A stretch of DNA of 64,000 nt from Enterobacteriaceae bacterium RIT714 (GCA_009668015.1 WJYB01000008.1:124001-188000); one strand, 5' to 3'; positions 40,721-51,046 are shown, numbered from the stretch's first letter. Numbers and translations: made by a program. Notes: a model not told the origin generated them from the letters alone.

Positions 40721-41368
40721 ATGAACTATCGTATTATTCCGGTGACTGCGTTCGCCCAGAACTGTTCGCTTATCTGGTGTGAACAAACCAAACTGGCCGC
40801 GCTTGTCGATCCTGGCGGAGACGCTGAGAAGATCAAGCAGGAAGTCGATGCGTCTGGTGTGACGCTGATGCAGATTTTGCTGACCCATGGCCATCTTGAC
40901 CATGTGGGGGCTGCGGCAGAGCTGGCACAACACTTCGGTGTGCCGGTCATTGGTCCGGAAAAAGAAGATGAGTTCTGGCTGCAAGGGTTGCCTGCGCAGA
41001 GCCGTATGTTTGGCCTCGATGAGTGTCAGCCCCTGACTCCCGATCGCTGGCTGAATGAAGGGGAGAGCGTTAACGTCGGAAACGTGACGCTGCAGGTGCT
41101 GCATTGTCCCGGGCATACGCCGGGGCATATCGTCTTCTTTGATGACAAATCGCGTTTGCTCGTATCGGGTGATGTGATTTTTAAAGGAGGCGTGGGACGC
41201 AGTGATTTCCCGCGTGGCGACCACGGTCAGCTGATCCAGTCGATTAAGCAAAAGCTCTTACCGCTGGGTGATGACGTGACCTTTATTGCGGGGCATGGCC
41301 CGATGTCGACGCTAGGATATGAGCGTTTGCACAACCCATTCCTGCAGGATGAAATGCCTGTCTGGTAA
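40721..41368 (+). CDS. gloC: Type II glyoxalase GloC (YcbL), hydroxyacylglutathione hydrolase
   Basis: Metallo-beta-lactamase fold hydrolase, 215 aa. The zinc motif THGHLDH is at residues 55-61, followed by HCPGHTPGH and SGDVIF, and a last His in AGHGP. It is shorter than GloB and hydrolyses S-lactoylglutathione in methylglyoxal detoxification. Strong AAGGAGC before the ATG. Co-transcribed with mepK, although no shared pathway is evident. Confidence 0.93.
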   Translation: MNYRIIPVTAFAQNCSLIWCEQTKLAALVDPGGDAEKIKQEVDASGVTLMQILLTHGHLDHVGAAAELAQHFGVPVIGPEKEDEFWLQGLPAQSRMFGLDECQPLTPDRWLNEGESVNVGNVTLQVLHCPGHTPGHIVFFDDKSRLLVSGDVIFKGGVGRSDFPRGDHGQLIQSIKQKLLPLGDDVTFIAGHGPMSTLGYERLHNPFLQDEMPVW

Positions 41369-41374
41369 ACGCCA

Positions 41375-41405
41375 TTAAAAAAGCCTGCTTAAAGCAGGCT
41401 TTTTT
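41375..41405. terminator. Bidirectional terminator between gloC and aspC
   Basis: AAAAAAGCCTGCT pairs with AGCAGGCTTTTTT around TAAA. Symmetrical A and T runs serve both convergent genes. Confidence 0.93.
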
Positions 41406-41427
41406 GTCAGTCTGTTAAAAAGGGAAT

Positions 41428-42618
41428 TTACAGCACGGCGACAATCGCTTCGCACAGTGGTGCCATGTTGTCAGGCGTCATTCCCGCCACGTTAACGCGA
41501 CCAGAAGCTACTGCGTAAACGCCAAACTCTTCACGCAGACGCAGAACTTGCTCTTTCGTCAGGCCGCTGAACGAGAACATCCCGTTCTGCTTGATGATAA
41601 AGCTAAAATCGCGATCCGCGCCTTTCTCAGCCAGGGTATTCACGAATAGCAGACGCATGCGCTGGATGCGCTGACGCATATCGTTCAGCTCTTGTTCCCA
41701 GATTGCGCGCAGCGCATCGTTACTGAGAATCGTCGCCACCACGGATGCACCGTGCGCAGGTGGGTTTGAGTAGTTAGCGCGAATAACCGATTTCATCTGG
41801 CTGAATGCGCGGTCAACGGTTTGTTCGTCGGCTGCAACCAGCGTACAGGCGCCAACACGCTCGTTGTACAGGCCAAAGTTTTTAGAATATGAGCTGGCAA
41901 CGATCAGTTCCTGATGCACAGCGGCAAAGGCGCGCAGGCCCTCAGCATCTTCTTCCAGACCACGAGCAAAGCCCTGGTAGGCGAAGTCGAACAGCGGCAG
42001 CCAGCCTTTTTCTACGGAGAGTTTTGCCAGCTGTTCCCATTGCTCAAGCGTTGGGTCGATACCGGTTGGGTTATGGCAGCAGCCGTGGAACAGAACCACA
42101 TCGCCCACCTGTGCTTCGTTCAGGCTGGTCAGCAGGCCGTCAAAATCCAGAGTGTGATTCGCCGCGTCATAATAAGCATATTCCCGCACTTCCAGGCCCG
42201 CAGAGTTAAACACGCTCTTATGGTTCGGCCAGCTTGGGTTGCTCACCCAGACGCGTTTCACGGAGGTGTTTTTCGCGAGGAAATCCGCCGCCACGCGCAA
42301 TGCGCCTGTACCGCCTGGCGTTTGGGCTGTGCGTGCACGTTTGTCGCTAATGATCGTGCTGCCTTTTCCAAACAGCAGTTCCTGAGTGCAACGGCCAAAT
42401 TCCGGAATACCATCAATACCGAGGTAGTTTTTGGTGTTTTCATTTTCCAGCAGATACTGCTCAGCTTTTTTTACGCTGGTCAGCACCGGAGTTTTGCCGG
42501 TTTCATCTTTATATACACCAATACCCAGGTTGATTTTTCCAGGGCGGTCATCGGCACGAAACAGATCGGCCAGGCCCAGAATAGGGTCGGCAGGAGCGGC
42601 GGTAATGTTCTCAAACAT
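41428..42618 (-). CDS. aspC: Aspartate aminotransferase
   Basis: PLP-dependent class I aminotransferase, 396 aa, making aspartate from oxaloacetate and glutamate, with some activity on aromatic acids. The PLP lysine is in [15 protein letters not shown]; the N-terminus [27 protein letters not shown] is that of E. coli AspC (only the first part is needed to recognise it). Cytosolic homodimer. It follows ompF on the same strand but has its own promoter after the ompF terminator. Confidence 0.98.
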   Translation of the reverse strand: MFENITAAPADPILGLADLFRADDRPGKINLGIGVYKDETGKTPVLTSVKKAEQYLLENENTKNYLGIDGIPEFGRCTQELLFGKGSTIISDKRARTAQTPGGTGALRVAADFLAKNTSVKRVWVSNPSWPNHKSVFNSAGLEVREYAYYDAANHTLDFDGLLTSLNEAQVGDVVLFHGCCHNPTGIDPTLEQWEQLAKLSVEKGWLPLFDFAYQGFARGLEEDAEGLRAFAAVHQELIVASSYSKNFGLYNERVGACTLVAADEQTVDRAFSQMKSVIRANYSNPPAHGASVVATILSNDALRAIWEQELNDMRQRIQRMRLLFVNTLAEKGADRDFSFIIKQNGMFSFSGLTKEQVLRLREEFGVYAVASGRVNVAGMTPDNMAPLCEAIVAVL

Positions 42619-42673
42619 GACGAGGTTCCATTGTGATTACAGAAGTGAAATCCGCTATCAGGTTAACGGTAGA

Positions 42674-42701
42674 TTTACAAAATGCCAACCGTTTGCGACA
42701 A
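42674..42701 (-). promoter_or_regulatory. aspC promoter with a PurR-core-like sequence in the spacer
   Basis: Minus strand TTGTCG (42701-42696), 16 bases, TGTAAA (42679-42674). Plus-strand bases 42686-42696, CAACCGTTTGC, fit the core CAA-N-CG-N-TT-N-C of the PurR operator, but the outer positions do not match (8 of 11 fixed bases). The promoter is reasonable; PurR binding is a guess. Confidence 0.5.
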
Positions 42702-42745
42702 AAAGCGTGCGCCTTTTCAAAAGTCGCCATTTTTTGCTTTCAGAC

Positions 42746-42775
42746 ATAAAAAAAACAGGACCGAAGTCCTGTTTT
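42746..42775 (-). terminator. ompF terminator
   Basis: On the minus strand AAAACAGGAC pairs with GTCCTGTTTT around TTCG, closed by a C-G pair, the extra-stable UUCG tetraloop, and is followed by a run of eight or more T. Very strong. Confidence 0.95.
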
Positions 42776-42807
42776 CTAGGCATTTAGCAGAGAGGGCTGC
42801 TTGCTTA

Positions 42808-43920
42808 TTAGAACTGGTAAGTTACACCAACAGTTGCCTGGTTGTCAGAACCAACCCAGCTGGTCGCTGCGTCTTTGTCATCCAACAGGTTGAAGCGGTA
42901 GTCACCGTACACGTTGAAGTTCTTGTTGAAGTAGTAAGTCGCGCCAGTGGTGATGTATTTCGCCAGGTCACGGTCGCCGATGCCGTTCAGGTCTTTGCCT
43001 TTAGACTGAACGTAGGAAACGGATGGACGCAGACCGAAGTCGAACTGGTACTGTGCAATCACTTCAAAGTTCTGAGTTTTGTTAGCTACGTTGTACAGTT
43101 TTTTGTCTGCGTCGTCTGGATCCAGAACCAGGTCGTCGCCGCTGTTGCCCAGGATGCTCATGTTGCGGGTTTCAGCATAAACGGTTGCCAGGTAGATGTT
43201 GTTAGCGTCGTATTTCGCGCCCACAGCCCAGGATTCAGCCTGATCACCTTTACCGTCTTTTTTCTGCTCGATAGTACGGTTAGCGGTGCTGTATGCGCCG
43301 ATCAGACCGAAGCCTTCACCGAACTCGTAACCCAGAGACATGCCTACGCCGTCGCCGTTAGCTTGTTTCAGGTTATCACGGTCGTTTTTACCCTGATACT
43401 GAACACCAAAGCTCAGACCATCAACCAGACCGAAGAAGTTGCTGTTACGGTAGGTCAGCAGGCCGGTAGAACGGCTGGTCATGTAGTTGTCAGTGAAAGC
43501 ACCGCCCCAGGTTTCGCCGGAGAAGGATGGAGCCATATCGGTGTAAGATTCTACGTCATAAACGATACCGTAGTTACGACCGTAGTCCAGGGAACCCGCG
43601 TCAGATACTTTGATACCAGCGAATGCCAGACGAGTTACGTTGTCCTGATCGCCTTCAGCTTTACCAGCCTTAGCACGGTATTCCCACTGACCGTAGCCAG
43701 TCACCTGATCGTTAACCTGAGTTTCGCCTTTGAAGCCAATCTGGCCGTAAGAGGAGTCAGCGTTTTTGTGTTCACCGGAAGTGGTGAAACCATGTTCACC
43801 AACAACTTTGCCGTAGAAGTCCAGTTTGTTGCCGTTTTTGTTATAGATTTCTGCAGCGTTTGCTGCACCGGCTACCAGCAGGGCAGGGATAACCACTGCC
43901 AGGATATTGCGCTTCATCAT
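42808..43920 (-). CDS. ompF: Outer-membrane porin OmpF
   Basis: Trimeric general diffusion porin, 370 aa. Signal peptide of 22 residues (ending VAGAANA) then [16 protein letters not shown]. The 16-stranded barrel ends in the canonical Phe (TVGVTYQF). The constriction-loop L3 segment with [16 protein letters not shown] is present (E. coli PEFGGD). External loops differ much from E. coli, including an acidic loop [10 protein letters not shown] near residue 280, so strand sequences rather than loops support the call; synteny and promoter identify it as OmpF rather than OmpC. It stands alone between asnS and aspC with a 110-base leader. Confidence 0.93.
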   Translation of the reverse strand: MMKRNILAVVIPALLVAGAANAAEIYNKNGNKLDFYGKVVGEHGFTTSGEHKNADSSYGQIGFKGETQVNDQVTGYGQWEYRAKAGKAEGDQDNVTRLAFAGIKVSDAGSLDYGRNYGIVYDVESYTDMAPSFSGETWGGAFTDNYMTSRSTGLLTYRNSNFFGLVDGLSFGVQYQGKNDRDNLKQANGDGVGMSLGYEFGEGFGLIGAYSTANRTIEQKKDGKGDQAESWAVGAKYDANNIYLATVYAETRNMSILGNSGDDLVLDPDDADKKLYNVANKTQNFEVIAQYQFDFGLRPSVSYVQSKGKDLNGIGDRDLAKYITTGATYYFNKNFNVYGDYRFNLLDDKDAATSWVGSDNQATVGVTYQF

Positions 43921-44066
43921 TATTTATTACCCTCATTGGTTTTTTTATGACACTCGCCACTGCCCACAATAAATTCTGTCAATAAATATTTCCGGAACTA
44001 TTGATGAGAGTTTGGTGTCTTTATGTATCTGACAGGCATCTTTCCATTCATATAATCGTTTCGCTA
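43921..44066 (-). promoter_or_regulatory. ompF promoter and 5' leader (MicF target region)
   Basis: By alignment with E. coli, -35 is TAGCGA (44066-44061) and -10 AAAGAT (44043-44038), giving a start near 44031 and a leader of about 110 bases. Both hexamers are weak, as expected for an OmpR-dependent promoter. The leader is nearly that of E. coli, including AAAGACACCAAACTCTCATC and the region GTCATAAAAAAACC...GAGGGTAATAA before the ATG that pairs with the sRNA MicF. Confidence 0.8.
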
Positions 44067-44070
44067 GCCT

Positions 44071-44130
44071 GAAAGTGCTACAAACCTAAAGATTGAGTAA
44101 CAAAAAGAAATAATGTGTAACTAAGTGTGT
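44071..44130 (-). promoter_or_regulatory. OmpR-binding region F1-F2-F3 of ompF
   Basis: Three contiguous 20-base units upstream of -40. F3 (44090-44071) reads TTTAGGTTTGTAGCACTTTC, closely matching E. coli F3; F2 (44110-44091) contains TTTCTTTTTGTTAC; F1 (44130-44111) contains TTAGTTACACATTA. F3 spans about -41 to -59, the known position. The units follow the OmpR pattern of T/A-rich half sites with GTTAC or GTAGC cores. Confidence 0.75.
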
Positions 44131-44479
44131 ATTATTGGGAACTTTGTGAACCACCTCAAATTTCAGAACTGATTGCTGAATAAAAAGACATATCCATTAC
44201 TATATATATGAATTGCTTATGTTTAATTTTGATAAAGGCATTTCATATCAACAGAAGCTAAACAGCTTGCTTTTTCTTATTGTAAACATTAGCCGTCTGG
44301 AGGGCTGTGTTTGTGATTGAATTTTGTGCTAAAGCCGTCACTCTGTAATATACGCAATAAGACTACGGTTTATTTTTTGTTCGTAGATATTTCATGGAAA
44401 TAAAACGTAACAGCTGGAATATTTGGCGGGGTTGCATATTGAGGATGCTGACTTTCTGCTGACGTAAATTGACAGAGCA
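44131..44479. other. AT-rich ompF-asnS intergenic region
   Basis: About 350 bases with no supported gene; very rich in A and T (for example TATATATATG near 44201). In E. coli the far-upstream OmpR site F4 and an IHF site lie in the corresponding place, but I could not identify either with confidence. A 68-codon frame here (44363-44569) runs into asnS and has no ribosome site. Confidence 0.5.
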
Positions 44480-44510
44480 GAATAAAATAATGGCCAGCAG
44501 ATGCTGGCCA
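44480..44510 (-). terminator. asnS terminator
   Basis: Minus strand: TGGCCAGC pairs with GCTGGCCA around a 4-base loop, followed by TTATTTTATT. The stem lies 16 bases after the asnS stop. Confidence 0.85.
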
Positions 44511-44525
44511 TGACGAACGGGAAGA

Positions 44526-45926
44526 TTAGAAGCTTGCGTTACGCGGTGTGCGTGGGAACGGAATAACATCTCGCACGTTCTGAACGCCGGTGACGTAGGC
44601 GATCAAACGTTCAAAGCCCAGACCAAAACCGGAGTGCGGCACGGTGCCGTAGCGACGCAAATCGCGATACCAACTGTAGTCGGCCGGATTCAGACCCATC
44701 TCTTCCATACGGGCGTCCAGCACGTCCAGACGCTCTTCACGCTGAGAGCCGCCGATGATTTCGCCGATACCTGGAGCCAGCACGTCCATCGCCGCAACGG
44801 TCTTACCGTCTTCGTTAAGGCGCATGTAGAAGGCCTTAATATCTTTCGGATAGTTTTTAACCACCACTGGCGCTTTGAAGTGCTTCTCGGCCAGATAACG
44901 CTCATGTTCGGAAGAGAGATCCACACCCCAGTAAACCGGGTTCTCGAATTTCTCACCGCATTTCTCCAGAATCGCCACTGCGTCGGTGTAATCCACCTGA
45001 GCGAAGTCTGCTGAGACGAAACGCTCCAGGCGAGCAACTGCATCACTGTCTACGCGTTCAGCGAAGAATTTCATGTCGTCAGCGCGCTCTTCCAGAACCG
45101 CTTTGAAGACGTATTTCAGCATGGCTTCAGCCAGACCCGCAACATCGTTCAGATCGGCGAAAGCCACTTCCGGCTCCAGCATCCAGAATTCCGCGAGGTG
45201 ACGGCTGGTGTTCGAGTTTTCAGCACGGAAAGTCGGGCCGAAAGTATAAATTTTAGAAAGCGCACACGCGTAGGTTTCCCCGTTAAGCTGGCCTGATACG
45301 GTCAGGAAGGCCTCTTTGCCAAAGAAATCTTTGTCAAAATCGACTTTACCTTCTGGCGTACGCGGTAAGTTTTCCAGATCCAGCGTCGATACGCGGAACA
45401 TTTCACCGGCACCTTCGGTATCAGATGCGGTAATTAATGGGGTTGAAACCCAGAAATAACCCTGCTCATTAAAGAAGCGATGCAGCGCTTGCGCCAGCGT
45501 GTGGCGTACGCGCGCTACTGCGCCGATCATATTGGTACGCGGGCGCAGGTGGGCCACTTCGCGCAGATATTCAATACTGTGGCGTTTCGCCGCCATTGGA
45601 TAGGTATCAGGATCTTCAACCCAGCCAGTGACTTCTACGGAGGTTGCCTGCAGTTCGAAGCTCTGGCCCTGACCCGGAGACGCGACGACCACACCCGTCA
45701 CGATCACGGAGCAGCCAGTGGTCAGGTGCAGAACCTCGTCATTGTAATTGGGCAGAGAATTATTAATAACGGCCTGTACAGGATCAAAGCAGGAACCGTC
45801 ATAGACGGCAAGGAAGGAGATGCCAGCTTTAGAATCTCGGCGGGTACGTACCCATCCGCGCACGGTGACTTCCTGGTCAACGGCAACACGGCCATGGAGT
45901 ACGTCGGCTACAGGCACAACGCTCAT
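44526..45926 (-). CDS. asnS: Asparaginyl-tRNA synthetase
   Basis: Class IIb synthetase of 466 aa. An N-terminal OB-fold binds the anticodon ([19 protein letters not shown], about residues 18-36). The core has motif 2, [15 protein letters not shown] (about 225-239), and motif 3, [15 protein letters not shown] (about 436-450). It charges tRNA-Asn. A plausible promoter (TTGTCT, 16 bases, TAACAT on the minus strand) lies about 60-90 bases before the ATG. It is monocistronic, between pncB and ompF. Confidence 0.98.
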   Translation of the reverse strand: MSVVPVADVLHGRVAVDQEVTVRGWVRTRRDSKAGISFLAVYDGSCFDPVQAVINNSLPNYNDEVLHLTTGCSVIVTGVVVASPGQGQSFELQATSVEVTGWVEDPDTYPMAAKRHSIEYLREVAHLRPRTNMIGAVARVRHTLAQALHRFFNEQGYFWVSTPLITASDTEGAGEMFRVSTLDLENLPRTPEGKVDFDKDFFGKEAFLTVSGQLNGETYACALSKIYTFGPTFRAENSNTSRHLAEFWMLEPEVAFADLNDVAGLAEAMLKYVFKAVLEERADDMKFFAERVDSDAVARLERFVSADFAQVDYTDAVAILEKCGEKFENPVYWGVDLSSEHERYLAEKHFKAPVVVKNYPKDIKAFYMRLNEDGKTVAAMDVLAPGIGEIIGGSQREERLDVLDARMEEMGLNPADYSWYRDLRRYGTVPHSGFGLGFERLIAYVTGVQNVRDVIPFPRTPRNASF

Positions 45927-46065
45927 AATATTCTCTCTGTTATTAGTCGGAAAAAATAGACACTTGTCCGCCCTTATCGGGGGATATCTATGTTACCTGG
46001 CATCCGCCATCAGACAAGCAGATTTCGCAGAGAAAAGAGAAGAAAGTGGAAAAAAAGAGCGAGAA

Positions 46066-46084
46066 GGGAGCCAGGAAGGCTCCC
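46066..46084 (-). terminator. pncB terminator
   Basis: Minus strand: GGGAGCC pairs with GGCTCCC around TTCCT, followed by TTCTCGCTCTTTTTTT. It lies 9 bases after the pncB stop; the U-run is offset, so efficiency may be moderate. Confidence 0.7.
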
Positions 46085-46092
46085 GAATACCC

Positions 46093-47295
46093 TTAACTGG
46101 CTTTTTTGATTTGCGGTAAATCGAAGGCTTTGCGCAGTGCGCGCACGAATGCTTTGTCATGACAGATGGTTTTGCCCGGGCTGTCGGACAGTTTTGCCAC
46201 CGGCTTGCCGTTACATTCCACCAGTTTGATAACAATATTCAGCGGTTTCACCTGCGGTATGTCACAGGTTAAACGGGTGCCAATCCCGAAGCCCAGGTTC
46301 ACCCGCGACGAAAACTGGCGATACAGGTCGACAGCTTTCGACAAATCGAGATTATCCGAGAAGACCAACACTTTCGTCATTGGATCGATTCCGAGTTTCT
46401 CATAATGAGCGATGGCTTTTTCACCCCATTCAACCGGGTCACCGGAGTCATGGCGCAGGCCCTGATAGCGGGTGGCAAATTCGGGGCCGAAATCACGCAA
46501 AAAAGCATCCATAGTGATGCAATCCGTCAGCGCAATGCCCAGTTGGTCGGGATACTCATCCAGCCATGCTGCCAGCGCCGCACGCTGGCTGTTTGCCAGT
46601 ACGGGGCTGATTTGCTGATGTGCCTGGAACCATTCGTGAGCTTGTGTTCCCATCGGCGTGAGGTTTTGGCGGCGCGCTAAATCATAATTACTGGTGCCGA
46701 CAAACCACGGTTCTTGTTGCAGACGTTGAACGATTGCCTGCTGCACTTCGCGCGAGAAACGACGGCGTGTCCCGAAATCCATCAGCCGGAAGCGTGACAT
46801 ATCCACGGATTCGGTCATCTGAGCGAAATCAATCAGTTTGCTTTCAAGCGTGGCCAGCGCCTGTTCAACGCCGGTATCGGGAGAGCGGTAGCGGTGCACA
46901 ATCTCGCTAATCACCGCCAGCAGCGGCACTTCCCACATAATCACTTCACGCCACGGCCCGGCGAGACGAATATTCAGCTTGCCGTTGTCATTGGTGATGG
47001 TGACTTGTTCGGGATTAAAGCGGAAATCGCGAAGCCAGTTTAAATAGTCAGCTTTAAAGAAAGGCAGGCCAGAGAGCCACTGGTATTCGTCGTCCTGCAG
47101 CGTCAGATGCTGCATAGCATCGACCTGTTCACGAATGGTGTCAGCGTAAATACCGAGCAAGTCATCACCACGGCAACGGAACTCCGCCGCTACCTGTACG
47201 TCGTAGTAATGGTGAAAAACGGCTTGCTGCATGTGTAGCTTATACGCATCGGTATCCAGCAACGTATGCAGAACAGGTGAAGCGAATCGAGTCAT
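46093..47295 (-). CDS. pncB: Nicotinate phosphoribosyltransferase
   Basis: First step of the Preiss-Handler NAD salvage pathway, nicotinate and PRPP to NaMN with ATP; 400 aa. Recognisable segments are [14 protein letters not shown] near the N-terminus, [13 protein letters not shown], and [14 protein letters not shown], with the His/Asp region involved in phosphoenzyme and PRPP handling. I used the ATG giving [10 protein letters not shown]; the frame is open for 48 bases upstream across the promoter and operator. A NadR-type operator lies 30-47 bases before the start. It is divergent from pepN. Confidence 0.97.
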   Translation of the reverse strand: MTRFASPVLHTLLDTDAYKLHMQQAVFHHYYDVQVAAEFRCRGDDLLGIYADTIREQVDAMQHLTLQDDEYQWLSGLPFFKADYLNWLRDFRFNPEQVTITNDNGKLNIRLAGPWREVIMWEVPLLAVISEIVHRYRSPDTGVEQALATLESKLIDFAQMTESVDMSRFRLMDFGTRRRFSREVQQAIVQRLQQEPWFVGTSNYDLARRQNLTPMGTQAHEWFQAHQQISPVLANSQRAALAAWLDEYPDQLGIALTDCITMDAFLRDFGPEFATRYQGLRHDSGDPVEWGEKAIAHYEKLGIDPMTKVLVFSDNLDLSKAVDLYRQFSSRVNLGFGIGTRLTCDIPQVKPLNIVIKLVECNGKPVAKLSDSPGKTICHDKAFVRALRKAFDLPQIKKAS

Positions 47296-47324
47296 AGGTG
47301 CGCAGTAGCATCCTCTCACGGGAG

Positions 47325-47342
47325 CGTTTAGTACAATAAACA
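47325..47342 (-). promoter_or_regulatory. NadR-type operator of pncB
   Basis: On the minus strand TGTTTA-N6-TAAACG, one base from the perfect palindromic NadR box TGTTTA-N6-TAAACA, 30 bases before the pncB start. NadR represses NAD synthesis and salvage genes when NAD is abundant; pncB is a known target in enterics. Confidence 0.75.
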
Positions 47343-47560
47343 ACTATTGAAACCGCTGGAGTATACCTTGTTTAGCGATTTATTGAACCCCGATCACAAC
47401 ATAAGCTGCCGTTAGGGTCGAGAGCATTTTGTGCCTCGTGTTATACAAATGTAGCAAAAATGGGGTTTGTACCTGAAAAGATGAAGATTCTGCGTAGCGA
47501 GTTTTGCGCAACAGGAATAGACTGGATTCGTTATTCGACAAACGATGCATAAGGTTTTCT

Positions 47561-50173
47561 ATGACACAACAGCCACAAGCCAAATACCGCCACGACTATC
47601 GTGCGCCGGAATACCTGATTAGCGATATCGATCTGACTTTTGACCTGGATGCCACCAAAACCGTTGTCACGGCCTTAAGCCAGGTCACACGCCAAAGTGC
47701 GACGGCTGTCCCGCTGCGTCTCGATGGCGAAGACCTGACGCTGGTATCTGTACATATTAATGATGAAGCGTGGTCTGACTACAAAGAAGAAGGAAGTCAG
47801 CTGGTCATTAACAACCTGCCAGAACGTTTCTCGCTGCGCATCGTTACCGAAATCAGCCCGGCGGCTAACACCGCGCTGGAAGGACTCTACCTGTCTGGCG
47901 TTGCGCTTTGTACCCAATGCGAAGCGGAAGGTTTCCGCCATATTACCTGGTATCTGGACCGCCCTGATGTCCTGGCGCGTTTCACCACCAAAATCATTGC
48001 CGATAAAAAGCGTTATCCGTATCTGCTCTCCAACGGTAACCGCGTAGGGCAGGGCGATCTGGAAAATGGCCGTCACTGGGTCCAGTGGCAAGATCCGTTC
48101 CCAAAACCGTGCTACCTGTTTGCGCTGGTGGCGGGCGACTTCGACGTGCTGCGCGATACGTTTAAAACGCGTTCTGGCCGCGATGTTGCGCTGGAGCTAT
48201 TTGTCGATCGCGGCAATCTTGATCGCGCTCCGTGGGCGATGACCTCACTGATTAATTCCATGAAGTGGGATGAAGAGCGCTTTGGCCTGGAATACGATCT
48301 CGACATCTATATGATCGTCGCCGTCGATTTCTTCAATATGGGCGCGATGGAGAACAAAGGCCTGAACGTCTTTAACTCCAAATATGTGCTGGCCCGTACC
48401 GATACCGCGACCGATAAAGATTACCTCGATATCGAGCGCGTGATTGGTCATGAATATTTCCACAACTGGACCGGCAACCGCGTCACCTGCCGCGACTGGT
48501 TCCAGTTGAGTCTGAAAGAGGGCCTGACCGTGTTCCGCGATCAGGAGTTCAGCTCCGATCTGGGTTCCCGCGCCGTTAACCGCATCAATAATGTTCGCAC
48601 CATGCGTGGCCTTCAGTTTGCTGAAGATGCCAGCCCAATGGCGCATCCAATTCGCCCGGACAAAGTGATTGAAATGAACAACTTCTACACCCTGACGGTG
48701 TATGAGAAGGGTTCAGAAATCATCCGTATGATCCATACGCTGCTCGGCGAAGAGAATTTCCAGAAAGGGATGCAGCTCTATTTCGAGCGTCACGACGGCA
48801 GCGCAGCCACCTGCGATGACTTCGTGCAGGCGATGGAAGACGCTTCAAACGTTGACCTGTCGCATTTCCGTCTCTGGTACAGCCAGGCCGGCACCCCGAT
48901 TGTCAGCGTGAAAGATGATTACAATCCGGAAACGGAGCAATACACCCTGACCATCAGCCAGCGCACGCCGCCGACTGCCGAGCAAGAAGAGAAGCATCCG
49001 CTGCATATTCCGTTTGATATCGAGCTCTACGATAACGAAGGAAACGTGATCCCGCTGCAAAAGGGCGGCCACCCGGTGCACCACGTGCTGAACGTGACCC
49101 AGGCGGAACAGACATTCATCTTTGATAACGTCTACTTCCAGCCGGTTCCTGCGCTACTGTGCGAATTTTCCGCGCCGGTCAAACTGGAATACAAATGGAG
49201 CGATCAGCAGCTGACCTTCCTGATGCGTCACGCGCGCAACGATTTCTCCCGCTGGGATGCGGCGCAGAGTCTGCTGGCGACCTACATCAAGCTGAATGTT
49301 AACCGTCATCAGCAAGGACAGCCGCTGTCCCTGCCTGTGCACGTCGCCGATGCGTTCCGCGCCATTCTGCTGGATGAGAAAATCGATCCGGCGCTGGCCG
49401 CAGAGATTCTGACGCTGCCGTCAGCTAACGAAATCGCCGAGCTCTTCGATATCATCGATCCTATTGCGATTACCGCGGTACGTGAAGCGCTGACCCGCAC
49501 GCTGGCTACCGAGCTCGCCGACGAGTTCCTGGCAATTTACAACGCCAATAAACTGGATGAGTACCGCGTGGAACATGCCGATATCGGTAAACGTTCGCTG
49601 CGTAACACCTGTTTGCGCTACCTGGCGTTCGGCGAAACGGAGCTGGCGAATACGTTGGTCAGCAAGCAGTATCACGAAGCTGATAACATGAACGATGCGC
49701 TGGCGGCTCTGGCGGCAAGCGTGGCGGCTGAACTGCCGTGCCGTGATGCGCTGATGCAGGAGTATGATGACAAGTGGCATGAGAACGGTCTGGTGATGGA
49801 TAAGTGGTTTATTCTGCAAGCCACCAGCCCGTCTGCCGATGTACTGACTACCGTGCGCAGTCTGCTTAAGCACCGTTCCTTTACCATGAGCAACCCTAAC
49901 CGCGTGCGTTCGCTGATTGGCGCGTTTGCCGGCAGCAACCCGGCAGCCTTCCATGCAGAAGACGGTAGCGGCTATCAGTTTATGGTAGAAATGCTGACCG
50001 AGCTAAACAGCCGTAACCCGCAGGTGGCATCGCGTCTGATTGAGCCGCTGATTCGCCTGAAACGTTACGATGCAAAGCGCCAGGAGAAAATGCGCGCGGC
50101 GCTTGAGCAGTTGAAAGGGCTGGAGAATCTGTCGGGCGATCTGTTCGAGAAGATCGCCAAAGCGCTGGCCTGA
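47561..50173 (+). CDS. pepN: Aminopeptidase N (M1 family)
   Basis: Zinc metallo-aminopeptidase of 870 aa, the main cytosolic aminopeptidase. The exopeptidase motif GAMEN is near residues 260-264, and the zinc site is HEYFHNW (about 297-303) with the third ligand Glu in LKEGLTV about 18 residues later. The N-terminal beta domain, catalytic domain and C-terminal helical domain follow in order. I chose the ATG giving MTQQPQAKY; the frame extends 57 bases upstream without conservation. It is divergent from pncB, and a terminator follows. Confidence 0.98.
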   Translation: MTQQPQAKYRHDYRAPEYLISDIDLTFDLDATKTVVTALSQVTRQSATAVPLRLDGEDLTLVSVHINDEAWSDYKEEGSQLVINNLPERFSLRIVTEISPAANTALEGLYLSGVALCTQCEAEGFRHITWYLDRPDVLARFTTKIIADKKRYPYLLSNGNRVGQGDLENGRHWVQWQDPFPKPCYLFALVAGDFDVLRDTFKTRSGRDVALELFVDRGNLDRAPWAMTSLINSMKWDEERFGLEYDLDIYMIVAVDFFNMGAMENKGLNVFNSKYVLARTDTATDKDYLDIERVIGHEYFHNWTGNRVTCRDWFQLSLKEGLTVFRDQEFSSDLGSRAVNRINNVRTMRGLQFAEDASPMAHPIRPDKVIEMNNFYTLTVYEKGSEIIRMIHTLLGEENFQKGMQLYFERHDGSAATCDDFVQAMEDASNVDLSHFRLWYSQAGTPIVSVKDDYNPETEQYTLTISQRTPPTAEQEEKHPLHIPFDIELYDNEGNVIPLQKGGHPVHHVLNVTQAEQTFIFDNVYFQPVPALLCEFSAPVKLEYKWSDQQLTFLMRHARNDFSRWDAAQSLLATYIKLNVNRHQQGQPLSLPVHVADAFRAILLDEKIDPALAAEILTLPSANEIAELFDIIDPIAITAVREALTRTLATELADEFLAIYNANKLDEYRVEHADIGKRSLRNTCLRYLAFGETELANTLVSKQYHEADNMNDALAALAASVAAELPCRDALMQEYDDKWHENGLVMDKWFILQATSPSADVLTTVRSLLKHRSFTMSNPNRVRSLIGAFAGSNPAAFHAEDGSGYQFMVEMLTELNSRNPQVASRLIEPLIRLKRYDAKRQEKMRAALEQLKGLENLSGDLFEKIAKALA

Positions 50174-50205
50174 TCCTCATGCCCACGGGCGCATAAACTC
50201 AACGC

Positions 50206-50234
50206 AAAACGGCAATCTAAATTGCCGTTTTTTT
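50206..50234 (+). terminator. pepN terminator (possibly also for ssuB)
   Basis: AAACGGCAAT pairs with ATTGCCGTTT around CTAA, with seven T. The four A residues on the left give a weaker U-run for the converging ssu operon. Confidence 0.9.
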
Positions 50235-50278
50235 ATGCTTATAGCGCCATGAAGGAATGTCTTTGCCGCCTGGCGGTG

Positions 50279-51046
50279 TTATCCGTGACGACGGATCGGC
50301 TCTTCGGTTGTCCCGCGTTTCATCACGCGATTCAACACTTCGGCTTCCAGTTCTGCCAGCCTTACGGTTCCCACCCGGCGCGGACGAGGAATATCAACCG
50401 CCAGATCCAGCCCGATTTTGCCATCCTCAATTAACAGCACCCGGTCAGCCATTGCGACTGCTTCGCTCACATCGTGTGTCACCAGCAGAACGGTAAAGCC
50501 ATGCTCCTGCCAGAGCGACTCAATCAGATCCTGCATTTCAATGCGCGTCAGCGCGTCGAGCGCCCCGAGTGGTTCGTCCAGCAGCAGCAGTCCAGGACGA
50601 TGGATCAGCGCGCGCGCCAGCGCCACCCGCTGTTTTTGCCCGCCGGAAAGCGCTGCAGGCCACTCGCCCGCCCGATTTTCCAGACCAACCGCCGCCAGGG
50701 CCTGACGAGCGTTATCCCGCCAGTTGCCTTTTAATCCCAGCCCCACATTGTCGATAACCGATTTCCACGGCAGCAGGCGGGCATCCTGGAACATCATCCG
50801 CGTATCTTCCTGAATGTCGGCCAGCGGCGTGTTGCCGGCCAACAGTTCTCCGCCGTTGGGGGCTTCTAAACCTGCGAGCAGGCGCAGTAGCGTGCTTTTT
50901 CCGCCACCGCTACGCCCGACGATGGCAACAAACTGTCCGGCGGGAATATGCAGATCGAGTGCGTTCAGAATGGTGTTATCGCCGTAGCGTTTGGTCACGC
51001 CGTTAAGCAGTAACGGGGTACCCTGGGTTAAGCGAGCCGTGTTCAT
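50279..51046 (-). CDS. ssuB: Aliphatic sulfonate ABC transporter, ATP-binding protein
   Basis: 255 aa ABC ATPase of the nitrate/sulfonate/taurine class. Walker [10 protein letters not shown] (about residues 43-51), signature [15 protein letters not shown] (about 135-149) and Walker [13 protein letters not shown]. It drives SsuC for uptake of alkanesulfonates during sulfate starvation. Its ATG overlaps the ssuC stop by 4 bases (ATGA); it is the last gene of ssuEADCB. Confidence 0.97.
   Translation of the reverse strand: MNTARLTQGTPLLLNGVTKRYGDNTILNALDLHIPAGQFVAIVGRSGGGKSTLLRLLAGLEAPNGGELLAGNTPLADIQEDTRMMFQDARLLPWKSVIDNVGLGLKGNWRDNARQALAAVGLENRAGEWPAALSGGQKQRVALARALIHRPGLLLLDEPLGALDALTRIEMQDLIESLWQEHGFTVLLVTHDVSEAVAMADRVLLIEDGKIGLDLAVDIPRPRRVGTVRLAELEAEVLNRVMKRGTTEEPIRRHG

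Noticed and set aside
42682..43950. 422-codon open frame opposite ompF
   Set aside because: Shadow of a highly expressed gene; the protein is rich in V, F and T in the pattern expected from reversed porin codons, and it spans the aspC promoter and ompF terminator.
44363..44569. 68-codon frame between ompF and asnS
   Set aside because: It crosses the asnS terminator and the end of asnS, with no ribosome site or family resemblance.
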